A DNA stretch of 64,000 nucleotides from an uncultured Oscillospiraceae bacterium (GCA_934631005.1 CAKTXA010000009.1:1-64000); one strand, 5' to 3'. Shown: positions 17,481 through 26,557, counted from the stretch's first letter. Notes: generated by a model from the letters alone, not told the origin. A program made the numbers and translations.

Positions 17481-18899
17481 ATGAAACGGAGACTTTTTGC
17501 GATTTTGCTTCTGCTTTTCGTGCTTTTGAGCGGCTGCGCGGGACAGGCGGTGCCGGTGGAGCAGGGAAGTACGGCGGTTCCGGTCGGGAGCGAAGCTGCG
17601 CCTGCGCCGGTCGGGGATGAGCGCCCAGCCGCGCCCGCGGACAAAACCGCCGCAGGCGCAAAAGCGCCTGTGATCGACGAGGCGAGCGGCAAGACGGTGC
17701 TGACGCTGGCGGGCATTCGGCTGCAGGACTACGGCTGGGACGCGCTCGCTGCGCAGTTTAACGCGCAGAGCGCGGACTACACCGTGCAGCTGCGGGATTA
17801 CTTTACCGGCGAGCTGGTGGAGCCCGGCAGCGTGCCGGGAGAGGACGAGATGGCCCGCTACCGCGCCGATCTTCAGGACGCGAAAACGCGCCTGCACACG
17901 GAGCTCATCGCCGGGAATGTGCCGGATATGATCGTGTTTGACGCGCTGTCGCCGCTGCCGTATCTGGGAAAGCAGCTGCTGCTCGATCTGGACCCGTATC
18001 TGGCGGCAGACGCGAGCATTTCGCCGGAGGATCTTCTCGGCTGGGACGCGCTGCACGAGTACGGCGGGCTGTATGTGCTGGCGCGGCAGTTTGTTGTGGA
18101 GACGCTCATGTGCTCGCAGGATTTTTACGACGCGCACAAGGGCTGGACGGTGGCGGACTATCTGGACATCGAGCGCGGGCTGCGGGACGATCAGCAGATG
18201 ATCTACTATATGTCGCCGGAGGAATTTTTGACGCAGATGGGCGGCGGGTATCTGGCCAGGGCGCTCGATCTGGAGGCCGGGACGTGCGATTTTGACAACG
18301 CCGAATTCATCGGCATTCTGAATGGCGCGCTGGCCTGCGGGCAGTATGAGGCGCTGGACTATGCCGGACGGCCGGTCAGTTGGCGGCTGGAGGCGGGCGA
18401 GCTGATGTGCTGCGCCACGTGGCTGGACGCGCCGAACAGCGTGACGTTTGACCGCGTGCAGGGCGGCAAAACGCTTGCCTACATCGGCTGGCCGACGGCG
18501 GACGGCAGCTGCGGCTCTGTCATGCAGCTGTACGGCGACGTCGGCGCATTTGCTGCGACGGCGAGCCCGGAGGGGTGCTGGGAATTCATCAAATACGTTC
18601 TGAAAAACGGCGCGGACGCGGCGTATTACGGCTCGCCGGTCTACGCGCCGCTCATGCGCGAGCAGGTCGCGCTGCGAAACGAGAGCGCCGGGCAATACAC
18701 CACGGCGACGGAGGAGGATGTGCAGACCTACATCGCCGCCGCGCAGGCCTGCCGCGCGATGGGCTACCGCGACGAGAGCGTCATGAATATCCTCCAAACC
18801 GAGTGCGCCCCCATGCTCCGCGGCGAAGCGACCCCCGAACAGACCGCAAAAAACATCCAGTCCCGCGTGAGCCTGTATATGGCGGAGCAGTATGGGTAA
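17481..18899 (+). CDS. Orphan extracellular solute-binding lipoprotein (family 1-like)
   Basis: A 472-residue protein with a clear lipoprotein signal (hydrophobic residues 5-16, lipobox LSGC with Cys at 19), an Ala/Pro-rich linker to about residue 65, and a carbohydrate-type binding domain (KTVLTLAGIRLQDYGWDALAAQFN onward; GCWEFIKYVLKN near the C-terminal end). No permease or ATPase is adjacent; it is isolated between two repeat copies, so it must share a transporter encoded elsewhere or act as a sensor. The start at 17481 follows GGGAGG. Confidence 0.82.
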   Translation: MKRRLFAILLLLFVLLSGCAGQAVPVEQGSTAVPVGSEAAPAPVGDERPAAPADKTAAGAKAPVIDEASGKTVLTLAGIRLQDYGWDALAAQFNAQSADYTVQLRDYFTGELVEPGSVPGEDEMARYRADLQDAKTRLHTELIAGNVPDMIVFDALSPLPYLGKQLLLDLDPYLAADASISPEDLLGWDALHEYGGLYVLARQFVVETLMCSQDFYDAHKGWTVADYLDIERGLRDDQQMIYYMSPEEFLTQMGGGYLARALDLEAGTCDFDNAEFIGILNGALACGQYEALDYAGRPVSWRLEAGELMCCATWLDAPNSVTFDRVQGGKTLAYIGWPTADGSCGSVMQLYGDVGAFAATASPEGCWEFIKYVLKNGADAAYYGSPVYAPLMREQVALRNESAGQYTTATEEDVQTYIAAAQACRAMGYRDESVMNILQTECAPMLRGEATPEQTAKNIQSRVSLYMAEQYG

Positions 18900-18904
18900 G
18901 GAAG

Positions 18905-19200
18905 AGGTAAGAGCGAAGAAGTAAGCAAGTACTGCCGGCTCCCCGCCGCAGGAGCAAGGCGGAAGGCACCCCCTTGGCTTCCCCTGGGGGAAGCTGTCTG
19001 CGGAGCATTGCTCCGCAGACTGATGAGGGTCGGGGAGCAGTTACGTTTTGCTGGGAATGCTAAGCTATGTTTCAGTGCTCCCCGGCCCTCATCCGCCCCC
19101 TTCGGGGGCACCTGTCCCTACCCTCTTTGTCCCTTCGGGACATTTCCCCCTGATAGGGGGAATCGGCCCCGAGGGGAAGGTATGGGGTGCATGCCGCGCA
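18905..19200. repeat. Interspersed repeat, copy C (truncated or diverged)
   Basis: This gap shares with copies A and B the CTTCCCCTGGGGGAAGCTGTC segment (about 18979-19000), a GATGAGGGTCGGGGAGCA/TGCTCCCCGGCCCTCATC stem (about 19022-19094) and a further CCTTCGGG-type palindrome. The terminal CGTAACGTAGGG sequences seen in copy A are absent, so it is a partial copy. Confidence 0.65.
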
Positions 19201-19212
19201 GGAGAATTTATT

Positions 19213-19241
19213 TTGACTTTGCCCGGAAAAGATGATAGACT
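19213..19241 (+). promoter_or_regulatory. Promoter of the unknown 254-aa gene and pyrophosphatase
   Basis: TTGACT (19213-19218) and TAGACT (19236-19241), 17-bp spacing, just after repeat copy C. Confidence 0.65.
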
Positions 19242-19269
19242 CAAGGTACCAAAATTTTCAGGAGTCTAT

Positions 19270-20034
19270 ATGGAAATTCTTCAATATTTTCTGCAATATT
19301 TTCAGGAGCTTTGCGAGGGGCGCTTTCCTGTGCCGGAGGGGCTGCGGGTGACGGGGGCAGACGCAGATGCGCGGGCGGAGGAGCTGCAGGGGCAGATCGC
19401 CGCGCTCGGCATTCCGGGATTCGTCCGCCTGTGCGCTGCGGCGCGCGGCGATGTGATCGACCCCGCGGCGTTTGAGCGCTATGACCCGGCGGCGCTCGGG
19501 GCGCTCGGCGGAGCGCTGGCGCAGGGCGCGCAGGCAGAGCAACCCGAGACGGAGAATGCGCCGGAGGAACCGGAGGAGCCGGTGAAGTCCGAGATCCGCG
19601 ATATTTACGAGGTGTTTCTCGACAGTGTGTGTCTGGACGACCGGCTGGTGGAGTACCTGATCGACGTGGTCAAGCGCCACGACACGGAGGAATTCAAAAA
19701 GCTCTCCCACGCCGCGGCGCGGACGCTGCTGGATATGGATGAGTTTTTGCTGTGGCTGGGCAACAAGCAGTGGCTCGCCCCGCCGGAGGAGCAGGACTGC
19801 GTGCAGATCATGGACACGTGCCTCGAGCGCCTTGCAAACGAGGGCCAGCGCGAGCTGCTGGCGGCGCTGCTCAGCGGCGATGAGCAGACGTTCTGCCGCT
19901 TCCGCTGCGACGCGCCGGAGCTGCGCCAGCTGCCGCAGGCTACATTCGAATGGTACAGCACATACTATCTCGACCGCTACTATCCCGTGCGGTTTTTGAT
20001 GAAATTCAACGGTGTGAAATTCCCGGAGGCCTGA
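19270..20034 (+). CDS. Uncharacterised soluble protein (254 aa)
   Basis: No family is recognised. The protein has no signal peptide or membrane segment. Residues 1-90 are Ala/Leu-rich and helical, residues about 92-110 form an acidic Pro/Glu linker (PETENAPEEPEEPV), and residues 112-254 form a second helical domain starting EIRDIYEVFLDSVCLDDRLVEYL. The ATG at 19270 follows CAGGAG and a good promoter; the open frame extends upstream into repeat copy C, but that part is unlikely to be coding. The next gene starts 19 bp later, so it is probably co-transcribed with the pyrophosphatase. Confidence 0.75.
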   Translation: MEILQYFLQYFQELCEGRFPVPEGLRVTGADADARAEELQGQIAALGIPGFVRLCAAARGDVIDPAAFERYDPAALGALGGALAQGAQAEQPETENAPEEPEEPVKSEIRDIYEVFLDSVCLDDRLVEYLIDVVKRHDTEEFKKLSHAAARTLLDMDEFLLWLGNKQWLAPPEEQDCVQIMDTCLERLANEGQRELLAALLSGDEQTFCRFRCDAPELRQLPQATFEWYSTYYLDRYYPVRFLMKFNGVKFPEA

Positions 20035-20053
20035 GAGTGAGAGGAGGGCGCCT

Positions 20054-21670
20054 ATGGACCCGATTTATGTGACCGGTCACCGCAATCCCGATACGGATTC
20101 CATCGTATCCGCCATGGCCTACGCCGCGCTGCGGAACGCTCTGGGCGACCGTGAATTCGTCGCGGCGCGGCTGGGGCATATCAGTGACGAGACGCAGCTG
20201 GTGCTGGCGCGCTTCGGCTTTGAGCCGCCGGTGCGCATCCAGACGATGCGCACGCAGGTGCGCGATCTGGCGTTTGACACGCCGCCGGCGCTCAGCAGCG
20301 CCGTGACGCTCAGCCGCGCGTGGGACACGCTGCGCTCCAACCGCGCCATCCCGGCGCTGCCGGTGACGACGGACGATGGGAGCCTGTACGGCATGCTCTC
20401 GCCTTCGGAGGTGGCGGCGTATGATATGAATACCGTCAGCGAGCCGTTCGTGCAGAAGATCCCGGTATTCAATCTTCTCAGCGTGCTCGACGGCAAGATC
20501 CTCAACGAGGCTGGGCACCTGGTGGACAGTGTGAGCGGCGAGGTATGCATCGCCCTGCCGCAGAGCAACGCCAATCTGGTTTTCCGCAGCAAGGCGTCCA
20601 TCGTCATCTGCGGCGAGCAGCCGGAGCTGGCACGCCGTGCGCTGGAGGAAAACGTGAGCTGCCTGATCGTGTGTCAGGCGGAGCTGCCGAAGGCGCTTTA
20701 CGAGCTGCCGACCGAGACGTGCATCATCGCAACGCCGTTTGACGCGGTCAAGACCGCGCGGATGATCTACTACGCCATCCCCATCCAGCGCATCTGCCGG
20801 ACGGAGGATCTGGAAGCGTTCCACCTGACGGATTTTGTGGACGACGTGAAGGAGATCGTCCTGAAAAGCCGCCACCGCAGCTATCCGATCCTGGACGAAA
20901 ACGACAAGGTCGTGGGCACGCTCTCGCGCTATCACCTCATCAAACCCCGCCGCAAGCGCGTGGTGCTGGTGGATCACAACGAGGCGGCGCAGTCCGTGCC
21001 GGGGCTGGAGCAGGCGGAGATTTTGGAGATCATCGACCATCACCGTCTGGCCGATATTCAAACCGGCAACCCCATCTATTTCCGCAATGAGCCCGTTGGC
21101 TCCACGGCCACGATCATTGCGTCGATGTATCAGGAAAAGGGCCTCATGCCGTCCGACAAGCTCGCGGGCCTGATCGCCTCGGCCATCGTGGCGGACACGG
21201 TCATGTTCAAATCGCCCACGTCCACGCCCAAGGACCACCGCATGGCCGAGCGCATGGCGCGCATCGCGAACGTGTCGCTGGAGGAGCTGGGCAAGGAGAT
21301 CTTCGCGGCCTCCAACTCCGACGATAAGCCTGCCGACAGCCTGCTGTTCGCCGACTTTAAGGACTTCCACATCGCGGGCCACGACTTCGGCATCAGCCAG
21401 ATCACCTGCGTCGACTCCAGCCGGATGCTGCAGCGGAAGGACGAATTTTTGCAGATCATGCAGCGCACGATGACCGAGCGCGGCTACAGCCTGATGATCC
21501 TCATGCTCACGGACGTGCTGGTGGAGGGTACGCACATTTTGTACCTCGGCGACGAAGATATTTTCACGCAGGCGTTCAACGTCCAGCTCAAGGACCACGC
21601 CTGCTTCCTGCCCAAGGTCGTCTCCCGCAAAAAGCAGATCGTTCCCATGCTCTCCGCCCTCTGGGGCTGA
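20054..21670 (+). CDS. ppaC: Manganese-dependent inorganic pyrophosphatase, family II, with CBS/DRTGG regulatory insert
   Basis: At 538 residues it is much longer than minimal family II pyrophosphatases (about 310). The DHH-domain metal motifs are present: GHRNPDTDSI (about residues 8-17), DHHRLADI (about 327-334) and ADTVMFKSPTSTPKD (about 378-392). Between the first and second motifs lies an insert of about 230 residues consistent with CBS-DRTGG-CBS modules, which bind adenine nucleotides and tune the enzyme. It hydrolyses PPi to 2 Pi in the cytoplasm. GAGGAGGG precedes the ATG. Confidence 0.93.
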   Translation: MDPIYVTGHRNPDTDSIVSAMAYAALRNALGDREFVAARLGHISDETQLVLARFGFEPPVRIQTMRTQVRDLAFDTPPALSSAVTLSRAWDTLRSNRAIPALPVTTDDGSLYGMLSPSEVAAYDMNTVSEPFVQKIPVFNLLSVLDGKILNEAGHLVDSVSGEVCIALPQSNANLVFRSKASIVICGEQPELARRALEENVSCLIVCQAELPKALYELPTETCIIATPFDAVKTARMIYYAIPIQRICRTEDLEAFHLTDFVDDVKEIVLKSRHRSYPILDENDKVVGTLSRYHLIKPRRKRVVLVDHNEAAQSVPGLEQAEILEIIDHHRLADIQTGNPIYFRNEPVGSTATIIASMYQEKGLMPSDKLAGLIASAIVADTVMFKSPTSTPKDHRMAERMARIANVSLEELGKEIFAASNSDDKPADSLLFADFKDFHIAGHDFGISQITCVDSSRMLQRKDEFLQIMQRTMTERGYSLMILMLTDVLVEGTHILYLGDEDIFTQAFNVQLKDHACFLPKVVSRKKQIVPMLSALWG

Positions 21671-21696
21671 GCGTTTCAAACGGCGCTTTCCAATGC

Positions 21697-21733
21697 AAAA
21701 CGCCCCGCAGCCGGTGGCTGCGGGGCGTTTTTT
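21697..21733. terminator. Bidirectional terminator between ppaC and the glycosidase operon
   Basis: AAAACGCCCCGCAGCC and its reverse complement with a 3-nt loop; T runs on both strands. Confidence 0.93.
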
Positions 21734-21735
21734 CT

Positions 21736-23574
21736 TTAGTCTGCGTAAAATTCCAGAAGCATGAGGATGGTGCGGCCGGTGGCGCTGGCGTTGGGCGACC
21801 ACGGGGCAAAGTACGGGTCCGCCGTGTCGATGCGCTCGACCAGACAGTATTCCGCCGTCATGGCGTAATCGAGCTGCGCCTGCACGATCTGCCGCGCGCG
21901 CTCGCGGTCGCCCAGGCGCATCCAGATCTCGAACCAGTAGTAGTCCGGGAACGAGACGTACCAGATGTTCGGGTTGCCGTCCGCGTAGCGCATATGGCCG
22001 TACAGGCCCAGCCCCTCGCGGGTGATGTCGTTTTTCAGGAGGAAGCGGTAGACGCGCTCAATATCCCGCGCGCCCTTGATGACGCCGCAGAGGATGAACC
22101 GGCCGTGGTACAAAAGCGGATAGAGGTCGCGCACCAGCTCCGCGTCGTCGCCGACGGGCTTGAGCGGGATGCGCAGCTCGTCCGCGGGCGCGGCGTCATA
22201 GTACGGGCGGAAGTGGCGCTTCATGTCGGCAAGGTAGGCGGCGTGTTCGTCGCGCACCTCGCGCGCCGCCGGGTCGCCATTTTGCGCGAGCAGCGCCGCA
22301 AAGGCGTCCAGCGCAAAGAGGTTAAAGACGTCGGTGGACGTCCAGCACTGGAACTGCTGCGTCCAGTCGATGCCCTGCCGGATCGGGAACAGCCCACCCG
22401 CGAGCGTGTCGGAGTCCAAAACCGAGCGGCGCAGATCGCGAATGAAGGCGTAGGCGCGGTACGCGCGGTCGCGGTATTGGCCGAAAAACGCCGCATCGCG
22501 CGTCTGCTCGCAGAATTTTGAAAAGCTGTACAGCACCGCCGCCGTGATGCTCGCCCACGGGATGCCGAGCGCGCCGATCTCGCCGCTCGGAAGCTGGAGC
22601 GTGTCAAAATAGGTGGAGAAAACGGGCGCAAGATAGTCGTCAAAATCGCCGAGACGGCTGAGCGCTTCAATCATCGACAGCGCCTCTGTCGGCCAGATGA
22701 TGCGCCGCAGGCCGCCCTGCCGCGGCAAAACGAGATCGTTTCCCTGCGAAACGGCCAGCATTTGCAGCAGTTGCGCGGTCATATGGCGCAGCAGTTTGAC
22801 CTTTTCGGGGTCATTTTGCAGCGCGGCGGGGAGCCTTCGGATGCGGGAAAGCTCCTTCTGCCAGAACGCTTCGCACGCGGCGCGCTCGGCGGCGTAGTCA
22901 TACTGCGTGACCTCGCCCTTGTCAAGCGTAAAGGTAAAGGCCGTCTCGCCGCCCGCCTCCAGCTCCAAAATCAGCTCCGCCGCGCCCAGCTTTAAGTTCC
23001 AGACGGCGGGGCGGCTGAGCGTGAGGATGTGCTCGCCGTCGGTGCAGCGGCAGCCGCGGCCCGTCCACGCGCAGCTCATCTGCTTCCAGCTCTGCGCGTC
23101 GGGCGCATAGCTGAGATAGCCGTCGCTGCGGCCGTGGGCCAGATCGAACTCCAGCCCTGTGCGCAGCAGCAGCGACAGCTTTTGCGTGAGCGGGCGGGCG
23201 GTGCGGTTGCGCGCCGTGCAGCGCACAAAAAGCGTCGCGCGCCGCGCGGCGTTGCAGAACGCCTCCACTTCCAGCTCCAGCACGTCGTTTTGCAGCCGGA
23301 CGGTATGGATGGGCGCGCCGGAGGCGGTGACGCCGTTTTCCGCCCTGCGGAAGTCGAACGGAACGGCGCTCCAGCCCCACAGCGGCAGCACGCCGCAGCC
23401 GATAAAGTGCTTAAAATACCGCTCCGGCTCCACGCGGCTGTCCTCTGCGTCCACGCGCACATCGCCGAACAGCAGCTTGCCCTCCGCCCAGAGGGTGATG
23501 AGCCGCTCCGACAGCGGCGGCTGCAGATAGCGCCGTGTGGTGACCGGGCGCGGGCAGAAGCGTGTTTGTTCCAT
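21736..23574 (-). CDS. Putative glycoside hydrolase of the six-hairpin type, family unassigned
   Basis: A 612-residue cytoplasmic protein (no signal peptide). The N-terminal half looks beta-rich and the C-terminal half helical with repeated aromatic and acidic residues (IWPTEALSMIEALSRLGDFDDYL, CWTSTDVFNLFALDAFAALLAQN), consistent with an (alpha/alpha)6 barrel as in glucoamylase- or rhamnosidase-like enzymes. I cannot name the family or catalytic residues with confidence. The start at 23574 lies 2 bp after the stop of the GH99-like gene, so the two are translated together; both are divergent from an AraC regulator, supporting a role in glycan breakdown. Confidence 0.65.
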   Translation of the reverse strand: MEQTRFCPRPVTTRRYLQPPLSERLITLWAEGKLLFGDVRVDAEDSRVEPERYFKHFIGCGVLPLWGWSAVPFDFRRAENGVTASGAPIHTVRLQNDVLELEVEAFCNAARRATLFVRCTARNRTARPLTQKLSLLLRTGLEFDLAHGRSDGYLSYAPDAQSWKQMSCAWTGRGCRCTDGEHILTLSRPAVWNLKLGAAELILELEAGGETAFTFTLDKGEVTQYDYAAERAACEAFWQKELSRIRRLPAALQNDPEKVKLLRHMTAQLLQMLAVSQGNDLVLPRQGGLRRIIWPTEALSMIEALSRLGDFDDYLAPVFSTYFDTLQLPSGEIGALGIPWASITAAVLYSFSKFCEQTRDAAFFGQYRDRAYRAYAFIRDLRRSVLDSDTLAGGLFPIRQGIDWTQQFQCWTSTDVFNLFALDAFAALLAQNGDPAAREVRDEHAAYLADMKRHFRPYYDAAPADELRIPLKPVGDDAELVRDLYPLLYHGRFILCGVIKGARDIERVYRFLLKNDITREGLGLYGHMRYADGNPNIWYVSFPDYYWFEIWMRLGDRERARQIVQAQLDYAMTAEYCLVERIDTADPYFAPWSPNASATGRTILMLLEFYAD

Positions 23575-23576
23575 CG

Positions 23577-24695
23577 TCAATTTCCTTCCAGAAAGACGCG
23601 GCGCACCGCGTCCAGATAGCCGTAGCCGTACAGATCGTCGGGCTGCAGATAGCTCGACTCCGTCCACTCGTTCCACGAGTTGACGGTGATGAGCGGCGCG
23701 GGCAGGTCATGCGTGTCAACGTACTCCTTGACCATGCGCAGCGCCTTTTCAAAGTTTTCGGGGGTGTTGTTCGTGGTGACCTTGGGGCGCAGCTCCGCGT
23801 AGCGGGGGTTATTGTCCCAGCCGCAGGAGACGTGCGGGCAGTAGGGGATGGCGTAGGTCTTGTCGATCTTCTCAAGCTCCGCGCGCACGTCGTCCAGAAT
23901 GCGCAGATAGTCGCCGGTCATGTTGGTGATCATGCCGTACTGGTAGTGCGTGACGCTGTCAAAGCCGAGCGCCTGCGTCGTTTCGGCGTAGGACGAGATG
24001 TGGCTGCCGTCCACGCCACTGAGATCCAGCGCGCGGTCGCCGCGGATGACGGCCTGCAGATGAAGGCCGCCGAGGCCCTTTCGGGCCGCCAGCGCCCGCA
24101 GCCAGTCGAGCGCTGCGCGCGCAGGCTCCATGCCGCCCATCCCGGCGATGAAATTCGCCAGATCGTAGATCATAAACACGGGCTTGCCGTCGATGCGGTA
24201 GTAATTTTCCAGCCCGAAGTATTTGTCCGCCAGACGCTCTGCCATCTGCTCAAAGCCCGCACGCTCGATGCCGCCGCGCCAGATGACGGTGCTGCCGCAT
24301 TCGCTGCTGGAAAGGTGCCGGTTCCAGAGGTGATTGGCGTCGTGATTCGCCCACATCAGGTAAAAACGCATATCGCGGTTGTTTTTCGCCTTCAGAAAGC
24401 CGTCATTCAAACAGCCCTCCAGGAACGGGCGGCGGTCGAACCAGTACCAGTCGTAGATGAACACGTTCACGCCGTGGCGCGTGGCCTGCGCGATCTCCAT
24501 CTCCATCACGGCGGGGTCGGCCTCGTTCACATAGCCCCAGAGCGGGCGGCGCGGCTGGAGGTGGCCCTCAAACTTCGGCCGGGCCGCCTTTACGGTCTCC
24601 CATTCGCCCATGCCCTCCGGCCAGAACATCCGCGTGCGCAGCTCATCGCCGGAATAGGCGGGCCAGATATAGGCGGCAACATCGTATTTCTGCAT
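23577..24695 (-). CDS. GH99-like (WbsX-type) glycosyl hydrolase domain protein
   Basis: A 372-residue protein resembling the glycosyltransferase WbsX / GH99-like TIM-barrel family. It has an N-terminal VAAYIWPAYSGDE, the core GVNVFIYDWYWFDRRPFLEGC, and the C-terminal TVNSWNEWTESSYLQPDD, which contains the conserved WNEW(A/T)E signature. GH99 enzymes act on alpha-mannosides; WbsX-like relatives are often in polysaccharide loci with unknown activity. No signal peptide is seen, so imported oligosaccharides are the likely substrate. GGGAGG precedes the ATG. Confidence 0.82.
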   Translation of the reverse strand: MQKYDVAAYIWPAYSGDELRTRMFWPEGMGEWETVKAARPKFEGHLQPRRPLWGYVNEADPAVMEMEIAQATRHGVNVFIYDWYWFDRRPFLEGCLNDGFLKAKNNRDMRFYLMWANHDANHLWNRHLSSSECGSTVIWRGGIERAGFEQMAERLADKYFGLENYYRIDGKPVFMIYDLANFIAGMGGMEPARAALDWLRALAARKGLGGLHLQAVIRGDRALDLSGVDGSHISSYAETTQALGFDSVTHYQYGMITNMTGDYLRILDDVRAELEKIDKTYAIPYCPHVSCGWDNNPRYAELRPKVTTNNTPENFEKALRMVKEYVDTHDLPAPLITVNSWNEWTESSYLQPDDLYGYGYLDAVRRVFLEGN

Positions 24696-24729
24696 GGTGC
24701 ATCCTCCCAGGATCCTTCAGAATATGCTC

Positions 24730-24738
24730 AGCATACCA
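24730..24738 (-). promoter_or_regulatory. Extended -10 promoter of the glycosidase operon
   Basis: On the minus strand TGGTATGCT forms an extended -10 (TGn plus TATGCT) 35 bp before the GH99-like start. No clear -35 is present, as expected for an activator-dependent (AraC) promoter. Confidence 0.5.
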
Positions 24739-24819
24739 GATGCCGGGGCGGGAATCTACGGCTTTTCGCCGATAGCTTGACATATTCGCTGATATTGGAC
24801 AGGGTTTTTGCGGAAAATC

Positions 24820-24848
24820 TTGCACACCCTGCGGCAAATTGCTATAAT
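24820..24848 (+). promoter_or_regulatory. Promoter of the AraC regulator
   Basis: TTGCAC (24820-24825) and consensus TATAAT (24843-24848), 17-bp spacing; 22 bp ahead of the start codon. Confidence 0.8.
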
Positions 24849-24870
24849 GCAGAAAACGGGAGGGAAGAGC

Positions 24871-25749
24871 ATGGACTATACGCTTTGCCCGACGATCCTG
24901 CCGGCGTATGCGCGGGCGTCCTATCGCGGGGCGTACCGGCCGCTGATGCTGGCGCAGTCGGTGCTGCTGCCGAACCGCATCACGGCGCTGCATTTTCACC
25001 CCTGCGCGGAGATCGGCGTCTGCCTGAGCGGCTGCGGGCAGACGCACGTAGACCGGCGGGTGTATTCGTTTTCGGAGGGCGACCTGCAATATGTGCCGCC
25101 GGGGATGGCGCACCTGTCCGCCGCGGCGGCGCAGACGCAGAGCTACTGGCAGTGGCTGTCATTCGATCCGGCGCGGCTTTTGAAGGACGGCGGCGTGCAG
25201 GATACGAACAGTCTGCTTGCCGCCGCGCAGGCGGGCTTTTCAGGCGTGTTCCATCCGGCGGAGCAGCCGGAGCTGGCGGCGCTCATCTACCGCCTGCGCG
25301 ACCTTGCGCAGAGCGGCGGATCGTTTTTTGCGCAGGAGGCGGCGTTTTTGACCGGCGAGCTGCTCATCGCCTGCGCGCGCCTGGGCGCGGATACGGGCAG
25401 AATGGCGGCGGAGCCGGACTGCTCCGCGCGGCTGCGGCCCGCCATCGCGCACATCCGCGCGCACTACGCCGAAAAGGAGGCCATGCGCGAGGCGGTCATC
25501 GCGGGGCTGTGCCGGATGAGCGTGTCGCATTTTCGTGCGGTGTTCCGCCGCGAGACGGGCCAGTCGGTGCAGGCGTTCATCCAGCAGACGCGGCTGGCCG
25601 CCGCGGCCTACGCCCTGCGCAGTACCGACGCGCGCGTGCTGACGGTGGCGCTGGAGTCCGGCTTTGGGCAGATCTCGTGCTTTAACCGCATTTTTTCGCG
25701 CACGTTCGGGCAGACGCCCACGGCCTACCGCACGCAGTACCGCCCATAG
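24871..25749 (+). CDS. AraC-family transcriptional regulator
   Basis: A 292-residue protein with an N-terminal cupin-like sensor (ALHFHPCAEIGVCLSGCG, then EGDLQYVPPGMAHL) and a C-terminal AraC double helix-turn-helix (AVIAGLCRMSVSHFRAVFRRE and VALESGFGQISCFNRIFSRT, ending GQTPTAYRTQY). The ATG at 24871 follows GGGAGGG; an upstream in-frame start would lie inside the promoter and is rejected. It is divergent from the GH99-like operon and is expected to activate it in response to a sugar. Confidence 0.93.
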   Translation: MDYTLCPTILPAYARASYRGAYRPLMLAQSVLLPNRITALHFHPCAEIGVCLSGCGQTHVDRRVYSFSEGDLQYVPPGMAHLSAAAAQTQSYWQWLSFDPARLLKDGGVQDTNSLLAAAQAGFSGVFHPAEQPELAALIYRLRDLAQSGGSFFAQEAAFLTGELLIACARLGADTGRMAAEPDCSARLRPAIAHIRAHYAEKEAMREAVIAGLCRMSVSHFRAVFRRETGQSVQAFIQQTRLAAAAYALRSTDARVLTVALESGFGQISCFNRIFSRTFGQTPTAYRTQYRP

Positions 25750-25761
25750 TCAGTTATGTAA

Positions 25762-25796
25762 ACCGCCCCGCGGAGCGTCCGCGGGGCGGCTTTTTA
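25762..25796. terminator. Bidirectional terminator between araC-type gene and YesL gene
   Basis: CCGCCCCGCGG and CCGCGGGGCGG arms with a 5-nt loop, followed by TTTTTAT on the plus strand. Confidence 0.88.
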
Positions 25797-26507
25797 TCGG
25801 GTCTCCTCCGGCAGCCCGGCGCTGCCCGGCGTGTTTTCTCCCTCGGACGGCTCGGGGTGCGTCTCGCGGAAGTGGTCGATGAGCGTTTGGAACGGCTTTT
25901 TCATCAGCAGAAAGCCGAGCATGAACGCGATGCTGAAATAGCCGCACAGCCACAGCGGCGTGAGCCGCATGAACAGATACAGATCTGCCAGCGCCAGCCC
26001 CGCGGGGGCCCAGACGAGCGCCGTGCACAAAACGGCGCGCAGCGGATGCGCGATGCACAGCAGGAAGCTGTTGCGGATGAGCTGCCACGCGGTGCAGGAA
26101 AAACGCGCGTGGAACAGCGGCAGCTGCGTCTGAAACAGCGCGCAGATGCACACCGACGCCACGCTCAGCCACACCGGCGCGCCCGCGCCCGCGTATTCAT
26201 AGACCAGCACGAGGATCAAACTCCAGCCCGCCACGGCCATCAGCACCGCGAAGATCAGCCACGCCAGCGTGATGGAGCCGAAACCCGTGCGGAAGCCGCG
26301 GAAGAACGCGGCGGCGCAGGAGCTGTCATCCTCCTTATCCAGCAGCACGCGCAGGCCGCTGTAAAGCCCCGCCTGCGCCGCGCCGATGGTGAACACCGGG
26401 ATGCAGCACAGCAGATACAGAAAATTCAGAATGACCAGATCGCCGATGGGCATCAGCGTCTGCATCAGCTTGGATTCATAGGAAAACGGACTGCTCACGA
26501 CCCTCAC
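25794..26507 (-). CDS. YesL-family (DUF624) membrane protein, first copy
   Basis: About 237 residues with five or six hydrophobic segments; the N-terminal block LMPIGDLVILNFLYLLCCIPVFTIGAA is the DUF624/YesL hallmark (present in two halves within the limit here). YesL proteins are found in carbohydrate-transport and cell-surface loci of Firmicutes and have no established function. Start choice is uncertain: with the promoter at 26529-26557 the leader is short, and a GTG at 26507 (AAAGGA 3 bases upstream) or one at 26498 are the candidates. A paralogue lies at 33685, on the other side of the giant gene. Confidence 0.82.
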   Translation of the reverse strand: MRVVSSPFSYESKLMQTLMPIGDLVILNFLYLLCCIPVFTIGAAQAGLYSGLRVLLDKEDDSSCAAAFFRGFRTGFGSITLAWLIFAVLMAVAGWSLILVLVYEYAGAGAPVWLSVASVCICALFQTQLPLFHARFSCTAWQLIRNSFLLCIAHPLRAVLCTALVWAPAGLALADLYLFMRLTPLWLCGYFSIAFMLGFLLMKKPFQTLIDHFRETHPEPSEGENTPGSAGLPEETR

Positions 26508-26528
26508 CCGTCCTTTCTTACACGATAA

Positions 26529-26557
26529 AGTATAGGCGAAAACCGCCAAAAATGCAA
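26529..26557 (-). promoter_or_regulatory. Promoter of the first YesL gene
   Basis: On the minus strand TTGCAT (26557-26552) and TATACT (26534-26529), 17-bp spacing. Confidence 0.75.
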
